This document shows, in pieces, positions 27,905 through 39,274 of a stretch of DNA of 64,000 nucleotides. This DNA is from Kiloniella laminariae (GTDB lineage: Bacteria > Pseudomonadota > Alphaproteobacteria > Kiloniellales > Kiloniellaceae). The translations under genes and the position numbers were made by a program. The stretch's first letter is position 1, and each line of letters opens with the position of its first letter. Under the pieces are notes generated by a model, which did no database searches, had not been told where the DNA came from, and was given only the letters and a program-made list of their open reading frames with translations. The stretch spans positions 107,660 to 171,659 of the forward strand of contig NZ_JAPWGY010000007.1 in assembly GCF_027214005.1 (NCBI RefSeq), given 5' to 3'.

Positions 27905-29155
27905 ATGGCACTGGACGGCCAGACAGGCAGAGGCGCGACCCTGCTGATTGCAGTCATGTGTTTGTCCCAGGTATTGGGAATGCTGGACAACGCCACTTTT
28001 TCAGCCCTGATTGTCCTGTTCCAGAAACAGTGGAGCCTGAGCAATACTGAAATTGGCTGGATCAGCGGGATTTATTACGGTGGCTATGCAGCCGCGGTTC
28101 CTTTCCTTGTGGCCTTGACGGATCGGGAAGACGCCAGACGAATCTATCTGTTCTGTATGGCGTTGGGTGGCTTCGCCGCCGTCGGCTTTGCCTGGTTTGC
28201 CGGGGGCTTCTGGTCGGCGATGGCCTTCAGGTTATTCGCGGGGGTCAGTCTGGCTGGAACCTATATGGTCGGGCTGAAGCTTCTGACAGATCTTATTTCT
28301 GAAAAAAAACAGCAAAGCCGGGCCGTGGCCTATTACACTGCGCATTTCGCGATCGGTACAGGTGTGTCGGTTTTTGTCGCAGGTGAGGTGTGGCAACTCC
28401 TGGGGTGGCAGTGGTCGTTTCTGGTTGCGGGGATCGGCAGCTTTTTTGCCTGGATTGTCGTTCTGTTGTTCGTGGCAAAGGGGCATAGGCCTTCACATCA
28501 TATCCCGCTTCACCAGTTGATAGATTTTCGCCCAGTTATCGCAAATAGGCCTGCGCTTGGGTATATTCTCGCCTATGCCGCTCATCTGTGGGAGCTTTTT
28601 GCCTTGCGGGCTTGGTTGGTCGCGTTCTTTGTTTTTTCACTCTCGTTACAACCGGATACAGCATATGACTGGAGCCCGACCCAGATCGCGTCATGGGTCT
28701 TCCTGCTCGGCCTGCCTGCGAGTGTTATCGGAAATGAATTTTCTGTTCGCTTTGGTCGCAGACGCCTGTTGACACTGATAATGGGGGTTTCAGCCCTTGT
28801 CGGCTTTACTATTGGTTTTACTGCCAGTCTGCCATTTGTTGTGGTGATCGCGGCCTTTACCCTTTATGGCATCACGGCAACCGCTGATTCTTCTTCGCTG
28901 ACATCCGGTGTTGTGGCCAACTCTGATCCGGCACGAAAGGGAGCAACCATGGCGCTACAGTCTCTGGCCGGTTTTGCTGCAGGATCTCTTTCGCCGATCG
29001 TCTTTGGGGCAGTCCTTGATTTGGCCGGGGGTGCTGAAAACACTCTGGCCTGGGTGGCGGCTTTCTCTACCATGGGTGTCGGCGTATTACTTGGTCCGGT
29101 CTTTATCCGTTATCTCGGGCGGACAGAACCTTTATCTAAGGGGATGAAACATTAA
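27905..29155 (+). CDS. MFS transporter
   Basis: A 416-residue inner-membrane carrier with about twelve hydrophobic helices and a central cytoplasmic loop around residues 195-215 (KGHRPSHHIPLHQLID). The loop between helices 2 and 3 carries a shortened MFS motif (ALTDREDARRIYLF), and the equivalent loop of the second half reads FSVRFGRRRLLTL. The first residues, after MALDGQTGRGA, lead straight into helix 1. The substrate cannot be inferred. It is probably transcribed alone after the lpd terminator. Its last 20 bases overlap the end of a convergent DUF6980 gene. Confidence 0.9.
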   Translation: MALDGQTGRGATLLIAVMCLSQVLGMLDNATFSALIVLFQKQWSLSNTEIGWISGIYYGGYAAAVPFLVALTDREDARRIYLFCMALGGFAAVGFAWFAGGFWSAMAFRLFAGVSLAGTYMVGLKLLTDLISEKKQQSRAVAYYTAHFAIGTGVSVFVAGEVWQLLGWQWSFLVAGIGSFFAWIVVLLFVAKGHRPSHHIPLHQLIDFRPVIANRPALGYILAYAAHLWELFALRAWLVAFFVFSLSLQPDTAYDWSPTQIASWVFLLGLPASVIGNEFSVRFGRRRLLTLIMGVSALVGFTIGFTASLPFVVVIAAFTLYGITATADSSSLTSGVVANSDPARKGATMALQSLAGFAAGSLSPIVFGAVLDLAGGAENTLAWVAAFSTMGVGVLLGPVFIRYLGRTEPLSKGMKH

Positions 29156-29465
29156 CTTTGAGATCAGCCAACCATTTATTGCTGTTGAATTGTTCTGGAA
29201 TATCCTGTTCTCCTGGGTCGTCAAAACCCATATTTTCTAGGGTATCAAACCATAGGTCACGTTTAGAGCTAGGTAGCTTTGTGCCACACCAAGGACAATA
29301 GCAAATACTGATCGAAGAGCTGCCACCATCATGGATAATAATTCCATACTCTTCAAAGCGCTCAATATAGTTGATGAGAACATCTGGGCATTCAAATGGA
29401 TCATGATGTGTCTGGCAATCCAGCAATATTCTTTTTGTCATTTCTGCACAGCAGTGTTTTGGCAT
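29136..29465 (-). CDS. DUF6980 family protein
   Basis: A 109-residue protein. MPKHCCAEMTK, the DPFECPD segment, YGIIIHDGGSSSISI and CPWCGTKLPSSKRD match the DUF6980 family, as I recall it. The CC, C and CPWC cysteines suggest a bound zinc. Function is unknown. Its DNA is more AT-rich than the flanking genes and its codon choice differs, which hints at later acquisition. Its 3' end overlaps the convergent MFS gene by 20 bases, so neither has room for a separate terminator. Confidence 0.8.
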   Translation of the reverse strand: MPKHCCAEMTKRILLDCQTHHDPFECPDVLINYIERFEEYGIIIHDGGSSSISICYCPWCGTKLPSSKRDLWFDTLENMGFDDPGEQDIPEQFNSNKWLADLKVNVSSP

Positions 29466-29501
29466 CAGATAGCATCCTGATTTATATAATTTTTCTATAG
29501 G

Positions 29502-30464
29502 TTATTTTTGAGCGCTTGGATGTGCCTTGTCATAGACTTTAAGCAACTCAGCCGTGTCTACATCGGTATAGCGCTGGGTGCTGGAAAGCGAAGCGTGTCC
29601 CAGAAGTTCCTGAATCGCCCGAAGATCTCCGCCGTTGGCAAGCAGATGAGTAGCAAAACTGTGGCGCAGCGCATGGGGAGTGGCTGTGTCTGGCAAATTT
29701 AAAGCCCCTCGAAGCTTTTCCAGCTGGAGCTGGATGATGCGGGCCGAGAGGCGTTTCCCTTTTATGCCCAGAAATAAAGGGGCATTCGCATCACGGATTA
29801 GAGGGCATGCTTGTTGGTAGGCTGCAATTGCGTCGCGGACCACAGGAAGCAGGGGGACCAGACGCTCCTTGTTCCCCTTGCCGGTAATGCGCAGGATTTC
29901 CTGATTTTTGCTGGGGGCATCTTTTTGGTTGAGCGAGAGTGCTTCGGCAATCCTGAGGCCGCAGCCATAAAGAAGTAGAAAAACGGCTCTATCACGTAAA
30001 CCAACCCAATCGTCTTCCTGCCAGGAAAAGCTTTCCTCTATCACGTCGTTGGCCTCATGGGTGGTCAAAGGCTTGGGGACTGAGTGTGGCCGTTTCGGAG
30101 TGCGGAGCAGGTCGAGAGCATGGTTGTTTATCAGGGCCTGGCGGTTGAGCCATTTGAAAAAACCACGTATGGCCGAGAGCGCCCGTGCATTGGAGGTATT
30201 GCTCAGATCTCTGGCGACACGTGACGCGAGCCAGGAACGGAAATCTCTTGGTTTAAGCTGGTTCAACTGTGACAGAGAAACAGTCTCTGAATTGTGTTTC
30301 GTCAGAAACCAGAGAAAGGATGTGAGATCACGCTGGTAGGCTTCGATGGTTTTGTCTGCAGAACGTTTCTCGACCCTGTGCCACATCAGCCAACCTTCAA
30401 AGGCCTGCTGAACATCGCCCTGCCATGGCGTGGCTGAGAGATCTATTCCGGTAGTTTCAGCCAT
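29502..30464 (-). CDS. xerC: Tyrosine recombinase XerC
   Basis: A 320-residue site-specific recombinase acting at dif to resolve chromosome dimers. An N-terminal SAM-like DNA-binding domain (about 15-105) precedes the catalytic domain. Catalytic residues are visible: Arg in GCGLRIAEALSL, Lys in GKGNKERLVPL, HALRHSFATHLL (His-x-x-Arg), LLGHASLSSTQRYTDV (His/Tyr nucleophile). It overlaps the DUF484 gene upstream by 22 bases, an arrangement common in proteobacteria, so the two are translated together. It is a chromosomal housekeeping recombinase, not a sign of an integrated element. Confidence 0.94.
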   Translation of the reverse strand: MAETTGIDLSATPWQGDVQQAFEGWLMWHRVEKRSADKTIEAYQRDLTSFLWFLTKHNSETVSLSQLNQLKPRDFRSWLASRVARDLSNTSNARALSAIRGFFKWLNRQALINNHALDLLRTPKRPHSVPKPLTTHEANDVIEESFSWQEDDWVGLRDRAVFLLLYGCGLRIAEALSLNQKDAPSKNQEILRITGKGNKERLVPLLPVVRDAIAAYQQACPLIRDANAPLFLGIKGKRLSARIIQLQLEKLRGALNLPDTATPHALRHSFATHLLANGGDLRAIQELLGHASLSSTQRYTDVDTAELLKVYDKAHPSAQK

Positions 30465-31168
30465 GTCCTGATGGTGTTTTCTACAACGGATCCGAGAAAG
30501 CGGATCAGTTCTGTTCCCTGTCCGGGTTCAAAGTGATCGGGCTGTTGCGAGCCGAAGGCCAGCATGGCTGGCGGGGTTGTTGAGGATATGTGCAGGCGCA
30601 GCAAGGCATCCGAGCGGATCAGAGGGGCCATGGTGCCATAGAGGCAGACATCGCCGACAATGTTGTCACGGAGTACAACAGGCTGACCAATGCCGATCAG
30701 GCCATCAACCATTCCGGAAAAAATACAGGAAATACCTTCAACTGGCGCGGCGATATCAGACTCGACGGGCTGTTCAACCCCGATCGCGATGGCATCCAAC
30801 CCCATTATCAGGGGGAGCTCACTGCTGATGATATCGATCAGGTGTTCAAAATTCTGGGCGGAGATCAGGGCGGTGACAGCCCGATGTGCCCGATCCTGTG
30901 TCAGTTTGTTGTGGTGGCTTCGGGTGATGACAAGGTCGCGCTCTCGCGTGATCTGGCCAAGTTCCCGGCGCAACTTTTCAATCACATACTGTTGCAGGTC
31001 AGCCAGACCACGGCCTTCGGTTTTTCCGGGAATCTCGAGAGAATCGATCAGGGAGGGATTCTGCACCAGAAAATCCGTGTGCTGGCGGAGATATTTTTCC
31101 ACTTCACGGGCGGTGATCAGGCGCTCTCCTGTTGATGTTGTCTCGCTGTCCTGGGAGGAAATGCTCAT
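30443..31168 (-). CDS. DUF484 family protein
   Basis: A 241-residue soluble protein. The N-terminal part (EKYLRQHTDFLVQNPSLIDS, then ADLQQYVIEKLRRELG) is the DUF484 hallmark. The rest is GAF-like, with VQNP-type start, a coiled region and a C-terminal FGSQQPDHFEPGQGTELIRF. The function is unknown. DUF484 genes usually sit next to xerC, as here. It ends inside the xerC start. The upstream Fsa gene is 23 bases away on the same strand, so the three may be one operon. Confidence 0.88.
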   Translation of the reverse strand: MSISSQDSETTSTGERLITAREVEKYLRQHTDFLVQNPSLIDSLEIPGKTEGRGLADLQQYVIEKLRRELGQITRERDLVITRSHHNKLTQDRAHRAVTALISAQNFEHLIDIISSELPLIMGLDAIAIGVEQPVESDIAAPVEGISCIFSGMVDGLIGIGQPVVLRDNIVGDVCLYGTMAPLIRSDALLRLHISSTTPPAMLAFGSQQPDHFEPGQGTELIRFLGSVVENTIRTWLKLPE

Positions 31169-31191
31169 GGTCTGGCTACTTTATCCTGCTA

Positions 31192-31848
31192 TCAGAGAAT
31201 AGACTGGCCGGTTTTGGCCCAGTCTGCCATGAAGGCGTCGAGTCCCTTGTCCGTGAGGGGGTGCTTGAACATGGCGCGCAGAACGGATGGTGGAACCGTT
31301 GCTGTGTCTGCACCCATCTTGGCGGCTTCGACCACATGAAGCGGGCTTCGTACAGAAGCGACCAGCACTTTGGTGGAAAGCTCTGGATAGGCGCTGTAGA
31401 TTTCGACGATATCGGCAATCAGTCCAAGTCCATCCTGGCCCAGATCATCAAGACGTCCGATGAAGGGGGAGATGTAGGTTGCACCAGCTTTGGCAGCAAG
31501 CAGGGCCTGGGCCGCGGAGAAACAAAGTGTGACGTTGGTCGCGATTCCCTCACTGGTGAAGGTCTTGCAGGCTTTAAGTCCATCAGGGGTCAGCGGAAGT
31601 TTAACCACGATGTTATCAGCCAGGGCCGCCAGTTTGCGTCCCTCTGCCATCATGCCATCGTATTCGAGAGACGTAACTTCTGCACTGATCGGGCCGGAAA
31701 CGATTTCGGTGATTTCCTTGATGACTTCAATAAACTGCCGTCCTGATTTGGCGATAAGGGAAGGATTGGTTGTAACGCCGTCCACCAGACCGGTTGCTGC
31801 AAGTTCGCGAATATCGTTGATGTCCGCTGTGTCGATAAAGAATTCCAT
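31192..31848 (-). CDS. Small transaldolase / fructose-6-phosphate aldolase (TalC/Fsa type)
   Basis: A 218-residue TIM-barrel enzyme. [30 protein letters not shown] and the Schiff-base lysine in NIVVKLPLT are diagnostic of the short TalC/FSA family. [20 protein letters not shown] and [16 protein letters not shown] complete the core. It either transfers dihydroxyacetone between sugar phosphates in the pentose phosphate pathway or acts as fructose-6-phosphate aldolase. Many alphaproteobacteria use it as their only transaldolase. The ATG is preceded in frame by a TTG, and the ATG is preferred. It is divergent from priA. Confidence 0.93.
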   Translation of the reverse strand: MEFFIDTADINDIRELAATGLVDGVTTNPSLIAKSGRQFIEVIKEITEIVSGPISAEVTSLEYDGMMAEGRKLAALADNIVVKLPLTPDGLKACKTFTSEGIATNVTLCFSAAQALLAAKAGATYISPFIGRLDDLGQDGLGLIADIVEIYSAYPELSTKVLVASVRSPLHVVEAAKMGADTATVPPSVLRAMFKHPLTDKGLDAFMADWAKTGQSIL

Positions 31849-32152
31849 CAATAACCCCGTTAGTTGATTGTACTGTTGCCGTAGAGCTGGCGGCGGATCT
31901 TCGTTGATTCTGGGTTGATTCTGGGCAGGATTACACCGTTCAGCCAGTGGTCCGGTGCTTTCTTGTCAGAACGCTGTCAGATCTGTTTTCATAGAAACCA
32001 GATATCACTTTATCACCTCGTTCGGCAAATGGTTGCTTTTCTGTGCCGTAAAAGCAAAAACTATGGAAGGGCTGACGCAAGAAAGCTTACTCCTGCGTAT
32101 TAACCAATACATCAAGAAGTTAGGGACAGTAGTGGGTATCGGTGACGATCTG
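31849..32152. other. Divergent region between the transaldolase gene and priA
   Basis: The gap holds a tandem direct repeat of TTGATTCTGGG (31904-31914 and 31915-31925). The priA frame is open from 31955, so part of this region may be translated if priA starts earlier than annotated. No other gene is seen. Confidence 0.4.
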
Positions 32153-34381
32153 ATGTTGTTTGAAGAGACGGTACCGGAACGCTGCCGCTATCGCGTCCAG
32201 GTGATTTTGCCTGTCGAGGGACCCTATGACTATCTGGCACCAGATGGAGGCGATGAGGGGGAGCGGTTCTTGCCGCTGGGTCAGATTGTCATGGTGCCAG
32301 TGGGAAAGCGGATTCTGCCTGGTGTGATCTGGGGGGGCGAACCTGATACCTCTGTGCCGCAGGCAAAGTTGCGGCAGATCGAAGCAATCACTGATCTGCC
32401 TCCCCTAAAGGATGAACTGCGTCAATTCATTGAGTGGGTGGCTTCCTATACGCTCTTTCCACGAGGATCTGTGCTGAAGATGGTTCTTTCAGCTCCACAG
32501 GCACTTGAATCCGTTGCAGGTCAGAAGCTGTATCGTCAGGGAGATACGGATACCGAAGATACATCCTTCCGGATAACGCCAGCCCGGCAGAAAGTACTGG
32601 ACCTGCTTGCGGGAAGTGGAGGGTGGACCGCCGTTGAGCTGGCCAGAGAAGCAGGGGTGTCAGGCTCGGTGATCAAGGGGCTTGAACAGGCCGGGGTTGT
32701 TGAGGGGTATCTTGAGGTTCCGGATTTCTCTTTCCCCCTCCCGCCCTCTGGTATCAAGGGGCCTGTTCTTTCGGAAGACCAGAGAGCCGCTGCGGATGAC
32801 CTGATCAACAAGGTTCGGGCCGGGAATTTTGCCGCGGTTGTTCTGGACGGGGTGACGGGATCGGGCAAGACCGAGGTTTATTTCGAAGCCATAGAAGCTG
32901 CGCTGGGGGAGGGGCAACAGATTCTGGTGCTGTTGCCTGAAATTGCCCTTTCCAGCCAGTGGCTCGACCGATTTGAACAGCGATTCGGCGTACGCCCGGC
33001 GGAATGGCATTCTGAACTGACACCTGCACTGCGACGAAAGACCTGGCGTGCTGTGTCCGAGGGCAAGGCCCCTGTGGTGGTTGGTGCCCGTTCATCCCTG
33101 TTTTTGCCCTATGAGAAGTTAGGTCTGATTATTGTCGATGAAGAGCATGAGGCGTCTTTCAAACAGGAAGAAGGGGTTTGTTATCACGCCAGGGATATGG
33201 CTGTGGTCCGGGCCAGGGGATGTCATTGTCCGGTGGTACTGGCATCGGCAACCCCGGCACTGGAGACCATGATCAACGTCCAGAACGGCAGATATGAACG
33301 CCTGGTTTTGTCCGGCCGTCACGGTGGGGCGGGCATGCCGGATGTTGAACTGGTTGATTTGCGATTCGACAAGCCGGAGCGACTGGATAGCGGGCAGGGA
33401 TGGTTGTCTCAGGCTTTACGCGGAGCAATCAGGCAGACACTGGAGGCAGGGGAACAGGCAATGCTGTTCCTGAACCGCAGGGGATATGCCCCCCTGACAC
33501 TTTGCCGGACCTGTGGTCATCGTTTGCAATGTCCGCATTGCACCGCCTGGCTGGTTGAGCACAGACGGTTTTCCAGATTGCAATGTCATCACTGCGGCTA
33601 CAGTACACGCCTGCCTGACAGCTGTCCGTCCTGTGATGCGGAAGGATCTCTTGTGCCTTGTGGTCCGGGAGTGGAGCGGATCGTGGAAGAGGCAAAGAAG
33701 CTTTTCCCCGAAGCCCGGATCGGATTGATGGCCAGTGATACGATGACGTCTCCTGCGGCAACGCGAGAGATGATCGAGCGGATCGAAAAGAGGGAAGTCA
33801 ACCTTCTGGTCGGAACGCAGGTGGTGGCCAAGGGATATCATTTTCCTTATCTGACGCTGGTTGGGGTGGTTGATGCGGATCTCGGGTTGTTCGGGGGAGA
33901 TCTCCGGGCGGCCGAGAGAACCTTTCAGCTGTTACATCAGGTTGCCGGGCGTGCGGGGCGAGCCGAGCACAAGGGGAGAGTAATCCTGCAGACCTCTGAT
34001 CCCCAGCATCCGGTGATGCAGACACTCAAAGCCGGAGATCGGGACAAGTTTCTAGAGATCGAGGCCGAAACCCGGTCCCGAGGGGGGTTGCCACCTTTCG
34101 GGCGATTGGCTGCGGTAATTGTCTCGGGGCCAGAGGAAGCCGAGCTGGATAATTTCTGTGCAACCATGGCCCGGGCCATTCCGACAATTGATGGAGCACG
34201 GATTCTCGGCCCGGCTCCGGCGCCTCTTTCTTTGTTGCGAGGGAAATTCCGCCGCCGATTCCTTGTAATGACGCGCCGCTCTGTGGCTCCGCAAGCTGTG
34301 GCACGTAGCTGGTTACAAGGCCTCAAGTCTCCTTCGCGGGTCCGCGTGGTCGTTGATATTGATCCTTACTCTTTCCTTTGA
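32153..34381 (+). CDS. priA: Primosomal protein N' (replication restart helicase PriA)
   Basis: A helicase of about 742 residues that reloads the replisome at stalled forks. The 3'-DNA-binding domain starts RYRVQVILPVEGPYDYLAPD. Walker A is GVTGSGKTEVYFEAI (about residue 233), and the DEEH box is IIVDEEHEASFKQEEGVCYH. Eight zinc-binding cysteines follow, from CRTCGHRLQCPHC to CPSC, then helicase motifs GTQVVAKGYHFPYLTLVGVV and LLHQVAGRAGRAEHKG. The start is uncertain: ATG at 32063 and one near 31955 are in frame, but this ATG best matches family length. No clear ribosome site distinguishes them. It lies just upstream of the atp operon, as in other Rhodospirillales. Confidence 0.93.
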   Translation: MLFEETVPERCRYRVQVILPVEGPYDYLAPDGGDEGERFLPLGQIVMVPVGKRILPGVIWGGEPDTSVPQAKLRQIEAITDLPPLKDELRQFIEWVASYTLFPRGSVLKMVLSAPQALESVAGQKLYRQGDTDTEDTSFRITPARQKVLDLLAGSGGWTAVELAREAGVSGSVIKGLEQAGVVEGYLEVPDFSFPLPPSGIKGPVLSEDQRAAADDLINKVRAGNFAAVVLDGVTGSGKTEVYFEAIEAALGEGQQILVLLPEIALSSQWLDRFEQRFGVRPAEWHSELTPALRRKTWRAVSEGKAPVVVGARSSLFLPYEKLGLIIVDEEHEASFKQEEGVCYHARDMAVVRARGCHCPVVLASATPALETMINVQNGRYERLVLSGRHGGAGMPDVELVDLRFDKPERLDSGQGWLSQALRGAIRQTLEAGEQAMLFLNRRGYAPLTLCRTCGHRLQCPHCTAWLVEHRRFSRLQCHHCGYSTRLPDSCPSCDAEGSLVPCGPGVERIVEEAKKLFPEARIGLMASDTMTSPAATREMIERIEKREVNLLVGTQVVAKGYHFPYLTLVGVVDADLGLFGGDLRAAERTFQLLHQVAGRAGRAEHKGRVILQTSDPQHPVMQTLKAGDRDKFLEIEAETRSRGGLPPFGRLAAVIVSGPEEAELDNFCATMARAIPTIDGARILGPAPAPLSLLRGKFRRRFLVMTRRSVAPQAVARSWLQGLKSPSRVRVVVDIDPYSFL

Positions 34382-34735
34382 TTGTTTGGCAGGTCTTCTG
34401 GAGCCGGGAGGCGGATGTAGGGGAAGACGAGGAAAGTTTTTTTTCAGACCCTTGATGCGGCAAATGTTCTTCCAAATAACTTATTTTTAAAGAGAAACAG
34501 GGACTTCGCTGACGTTATCAGGGGGGCTTTCTGTCGTTATTGAAAAAAAGACTGCGTTAAAAGCTGTAATCTTTCGTCGGACTCGCTTGAAACCCTGTTA
34601 TGACTGTGATACCAAACCCGCGCCTGAAGAGAGTTGTGCCCGGCACACTGTCTTAACCTTATTGAGTTTCGGCTTCACTGAAATGCGACCTGTACAGGCA
34701 GGGTCAGTTTCTGGCTTATCTTGGGGGCAACCGGC
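34382..34735. other. Leader/promoter region of the atp operon
   Basis: No gene is seen in these 354 bases. TTGAAA (34587-34592) and TACCAA (34610-34615), 17 bases apart, could be the atp promoter, with a leader of about 120 bases; the -10 is poor. There is no clear terminator for priA, only the weak feature of a T8 run at 34438-34445. Confidence 0.4.
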
Positions 34736-35296
34736 TTGGCAGGCGAAAACACTAGCTTGAACGGCTTGGCAGGACGCTATGCATTAGCGTTGCTTGATAT
34801 TGCCGAGGAAAAGACTGCACTGGATGCAGTTGCTGCAGATCTTGCTGGACTGAAACAAATCGTTTCTGAAAGCGAAGATCTACAGAATTTACTCAGCTCT
34901 CCGCTCTATACTCGCGATCAGCAGGTAAAGGGGCTTTCAGCAATTCTGGACAAATCAGGTGTCAATGATGTGACACGCAATTTTGTTCTGACCGTTGCTG
35001 AGAACCGCCGACTGGCTGTGCTGACAGACATGGCAGACGCCTTCCTGGCGGAATTGACGCGTCGCCGCGGCGAAATCAGAGCGCAGGTTACTGCTGCACA
35101 TGAATTGACAAAGACACAACAGAAGGCCATTGCAGACGCATTGAAATCTTCTGTCGGTGGCTCTGTCGAAGTTGACGTAACAGTCGATGAATCTCTAATC
35201 GGGGGCATGATCGTGAAGGTTGGTAGCCGCATGGTCGATAGTTCCTTAAGAACAAAATTACAGAGACTTGAACTGGTGATGAAAGGGGTTGGCTAA
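34736..35296 (+). CDS. atpH: ATP synthase F1 subunit delta
   Basis: A 186-residue stator subunit linking the F1 head to the peripheral stalk. [16 protein letters not shown] is the conserved N-terminal start, and the C-terminal [20 protein letters not shown] is the OSCP/delta signature. There is no ATG near the expected start. TTG at 34736 is chosen because GGGGG (34723-34727) lies eight bases upstream and the length fits; TTG at 34721 is the alternative. The weak start may limit delta to one copy per complex. The stop overlaps the atpA start (TAATG). Confidence 0.93.
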   Translation: MAGENTSLNGLAGRYALALLDIAEEKTALDAVAADLAGLKQIVSESEDLQNLLSSPLYTRDQQVKGLSAILDKSGVNDVTRNFVLTVAENRRLAVLTDMADAFLAELTRRRGEIRAQVTAAHELTKTQQKAIADALKSSVGGSVEVDVTVDESLIGGMIVKVGSRMVDSSLRTKLQRLELVMKGVG

Positions 35297-36828
35297 TGGA
35301 TATCCGCGCCGCTGAAATCTCTACCATCCTCAAAAATCAGATTGAAAACTTTGGCACTGACGCCGATGTGGCCGAAGTCGGCCAGGTTTTGTCTGTGGGT
35401 GATGGTGTGGCTCGCATCTATGGTCTGGACAATGTCCAGGCTGGTGAGATGGTTGAATTTGCAAACGGTATTAAGGGGATGGCCCTTAACCTTGAAGTCG
35501 ACAACGTTGGTGTCGTTCTTTTTGGTGATGACCGTGGCGTTAAAGAAGGCGATACAGTCAAACGTACAGGTTCTATCGTTGACGTACCAACAGGCAAAGG
35601 CCTGCTGGGTCGCGTTGTCGATGGTCTTGGTGAGCCGATTGACGGTAAAGGTCCTCTCAAGGACGTGACACGCTCTCGTGTGGAAGTGAAAGCCCCAGGC
35701 ATCATCCCACGTAAGTCTGTTCACGAGCCGATGCAGACCGGTATCAAGTCTATCGACAGTCTTATTCCGATTGGTCGTGGCCAGCGTGAGCTGATCATTG
35801 GTGACCGTCAGACCGGTAAGACCGCGATTGCTCTGGATGCGATCCTGAACCAGAAAGTAACCAACGATGCAGCAGCAAGCGAAAGCGAAAAGCTGTTCTG
35901 TATCTATGTTGCTGTCGGTCAGAAGCGTTCTACTGTTGCTCGTCTGGTTAAAACCCTCGAAGAAAACGGCGCTCTGGAATATTCCATCGTTGTTGCTGCG
36001 ACGGCTTCTGACCCTGCACCGCTTCAGTTCCTGGCACCGTACACCGGCGCCGCGATGGGCGAATACTTCCGTGATAACGCCATGCATGCTGTGATCGTTT
36101 ATGACGATCTGTCTAAGCAGGCTGTTGCTTATCGTCAGATGTCTCTTCTGCTTCGTCGTCCTCCTGGCCGTGAAGCTTATCCTGGTGACGTTTTCTATCT
36201 TCACTCCCGTCTGCTTGAGCGTTCTTGTAAGCTCAACGACGAACATGGCGCAGGCTCTCTGACAGCTCTGCCTGTGATCGAGACACAGGGTGGTGACGTT
36301 TCTGCCTTTATTCCGACCAACGTGATTTCGATTACCGATGGTCAGATCTTCCTGGAAACAAACCTGTTCAACAAAGGTATCCGCCCAGCGGTCAACGTTG
36401 GTCTGTCGGTTTCCCGTGTTGGTTCTGCTGCGCAGATCAAGGCCATGAAGCAGGTTGCTGGTAGCATCAAGCTTGAGTTGGCTCAGTATCGTGAGATGGA
36501 GGCTTTCTCTCAGTTCGCTTCTGATCTTGATGCTGCAACACAGCGTTTGCTGGCCCGTGGTTCACGTCTGGTCGAGCTGCTCAAGCAGCCACAGTACAAG
36601 CCACAGACAGTTGAAGAGCAGGTTGTTGTTATCTATTCCGGCGTGAAGGGCTATCTCGACAAGATTGACGTTAAAGACGTCAGCCGTTTCGAGGCAAAGC
36701 TTCTGTCTGAAGTTCGTGGCACCGGCCAGGATATTCTGGAAACGATCCGTAAAGAGAAAGCCATGTCTGCCGATACAGAAGGCAAACTGAAAGCTTTCAT
36801 GGATAATTTCGCCAAGACCTTTGTATAA
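35296..36828 (+). CDS. atpA: ATP synthase F1 subunit alpha
   Basis: A 510-residue non-catalytic nucleotide-binding subunit of the F1 hexamer. The P-loop GDRQTGKT is at residues 169-176. [20 protein letters not shown] and the alpha/beta signature region [17 protein letters not shown] (Ser and Arg of the arginine finger) are intact. Codon choice is strongly biased toward U-ending codons such as GTT, GCT and CGT, as expected for high expression. It begins within the atpH stop; atpG follows 47 bases later. Confidence 0.98.
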   Translation: MDIRAAEISTILKNQIENFGTDADVAEVGQVLSVGDGVARIYGLDNVQAGEMVEFANGIKGMALNLEVDNVGVVLFGDDRGVKEGDTVKRTGSIVDVPTGKGLLGRVVDGLGEPIDGKGPLKDVTRSRVEVKAPGIIPRKSVHEPMQTGIKSIDSLIPIGRGQRELIIGDRQTGKTAIALDAILNQKVTNDAAASESEKLFCIYVAVGQKRSTVARLVKTLEENGALEYSIVVAATASDPAPLQFLAPYTGAAMGEYFRDNAMHAVIVYDDLSKQAVAYRQMSLLLRRPPGREAYPGDVFYLHSRLLERSCKLNDEHGAGSLTALPVIETQGGDVSAFIPTNVISITDGQIFLETNLFNKGIRPAVNVGLSVSRVGSAAQIKAMKQVAGSIKLELAQYREMEAFSQFASDLDAATQRLLARGSRLVELLKQPQYKPQTVEEQVVVIYSGVKGYLDKIDVKDVSRFEAKLLSEVRGTGQDILETIRKEKAMSADTEGKLKAFMDNFAKTFV

Positions 36829-36875
36829 GAGACTGGCTGTCCAGAGTATAATGGCTGTGGGAAACGAGTAACAAC

Positions 36876-37760
36876 ATGCCAAACTTGAACGACCTGAAAC
36901 TAAGGATCTCCAGCGTTAAATCAACGCAGAAGATCACGTCGGCCATGAAGATGGTTGCCGCGGCCAAGCTGCGCCGTGCACAGGAACAGGCTGAAGCATC
37001 CCGACCATACGCCGAGCGTATGGAACGGATGCTTGGTTCTCTTGCTGCATCCGCTGGCAAACAGCCCGGCGCTTCGCCTCTTCTTGTCGGAACGGGTAAA
37101 GATGACGTTCATCTTCTGATTGTTGCTGCTGCTGATCGTGGTCTTTGTGGTGGCTTCAATTCCAACATTGTCAAAGAAGCTCGCAACAAGGCGAATGCTC
37201 TGATCCGCGCAGGAAAAACAGTCAAGATTTTCTGTGTTGGTCGCAAGTCTCGCGATCAGTTGCGCCGTAGCTTCAGAGAGAACATCGTTGGTACTCTTGA
37301 AGATGTTGCAAAGCCAAGCCTGGGCTTTGACAAGGCCTCTACCGTCGCAGATCGCGTACTGGCCATGTTCAAAGCCGGGGAATTTGATGTCTGCACAGTT
37401 TTTTACGCCAAGTTTAAATCTGTAATTTCTCAGGTTCCAACGGCTCAACAGTTGATTCCGTTCGAAGCGGAAGGCGCTGCAGAAGCACCGGCTTTGTCTG
37501 AAGGTGGTATCTATGAATACGAGCCTTCTGACGAGAAAATCCTGAGCGACCTGTTGCCCCGCAACATTGCCGTTCAGATTTTCAAGGCAATGCTTGAAAA
37601 CAACGCCAGTGAGCACGGTGCGCGTATGTCTGCTATGGACAACGCGACACGCAATGCCGGCGAGATGATTGACCGTCTGTCGATTCAGTATAACAGAACC
37701 CGTCAGGCAAACATCACAAACGAATTGATTGAAATTATCTCCGCCAAGGAAGCTCTCTGA
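36876..37760 (+). CDS. atpG: ATP synthase F1 subunit gamma
   Basis: A 294-residue rotor shaft. The N-terminal helix [20 protein letters not shown] leads into [16 protein letters not shown], and the C-terminal helix contains [39 protein letters not shown] sequence ([20 protein letters not shown]) marks the Rossmann domain. The coiled-coil of both termini rotates inside the alpha/beta hexamer. Length is normal. It is the third gene of the atpHAGDC operon. Confidence 0.97.
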   Translation: MPNLNDLKLRISSVKSTQKITSAMKMVAAAKLRRAQEQAEASRPYAERMERMLGSLAASAGKQPGASPLLVGTGKDDVHLLIVAAADRGLCGGFNSNIVKEARNKANALIRAGKTVKIFCVGRKSRDQLRRSFRENIVGTLEDVAKPSLGFDKASTVADRVLAMFKAGEFDVCTVFYAKFKSVISQVPTAQQLIPFEAEGAAEAPALSEGGIYEYEPSDEKILSDLLPRNIAVQIFKAMLENNASEHGARMSAMDNATRNAGEMIDRLSIQYNRTRQANITNELIEIISAKEAL

Positions 37761-37793
37761 TTTTTAGAGAGCCCTGGCAAGCGCACTGGCTAA

Positions 37794-39227
<1,434 letters not shown>

Positions 39228-39274
39228 GGTTTGTGCAAGTCAACTTTTATTAGACCGGTAACAGGAAGAGATTG

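Noticed and set aside
29502..30464. Tyrosine recombinase as evidence for an integrated mobile element
   Set aside because: It is XerC by its neighbour (overlapping DUF484 gene) and family features; no att repeats, tRNA or phage genes are nearby.
35293..36246. Minus-strand open frame of 317 codons opposite atpA
   Set aside because: Shadow of a highly expressed, codon-biased gene; composition is rich in Thr, Asn and His and has no domain.
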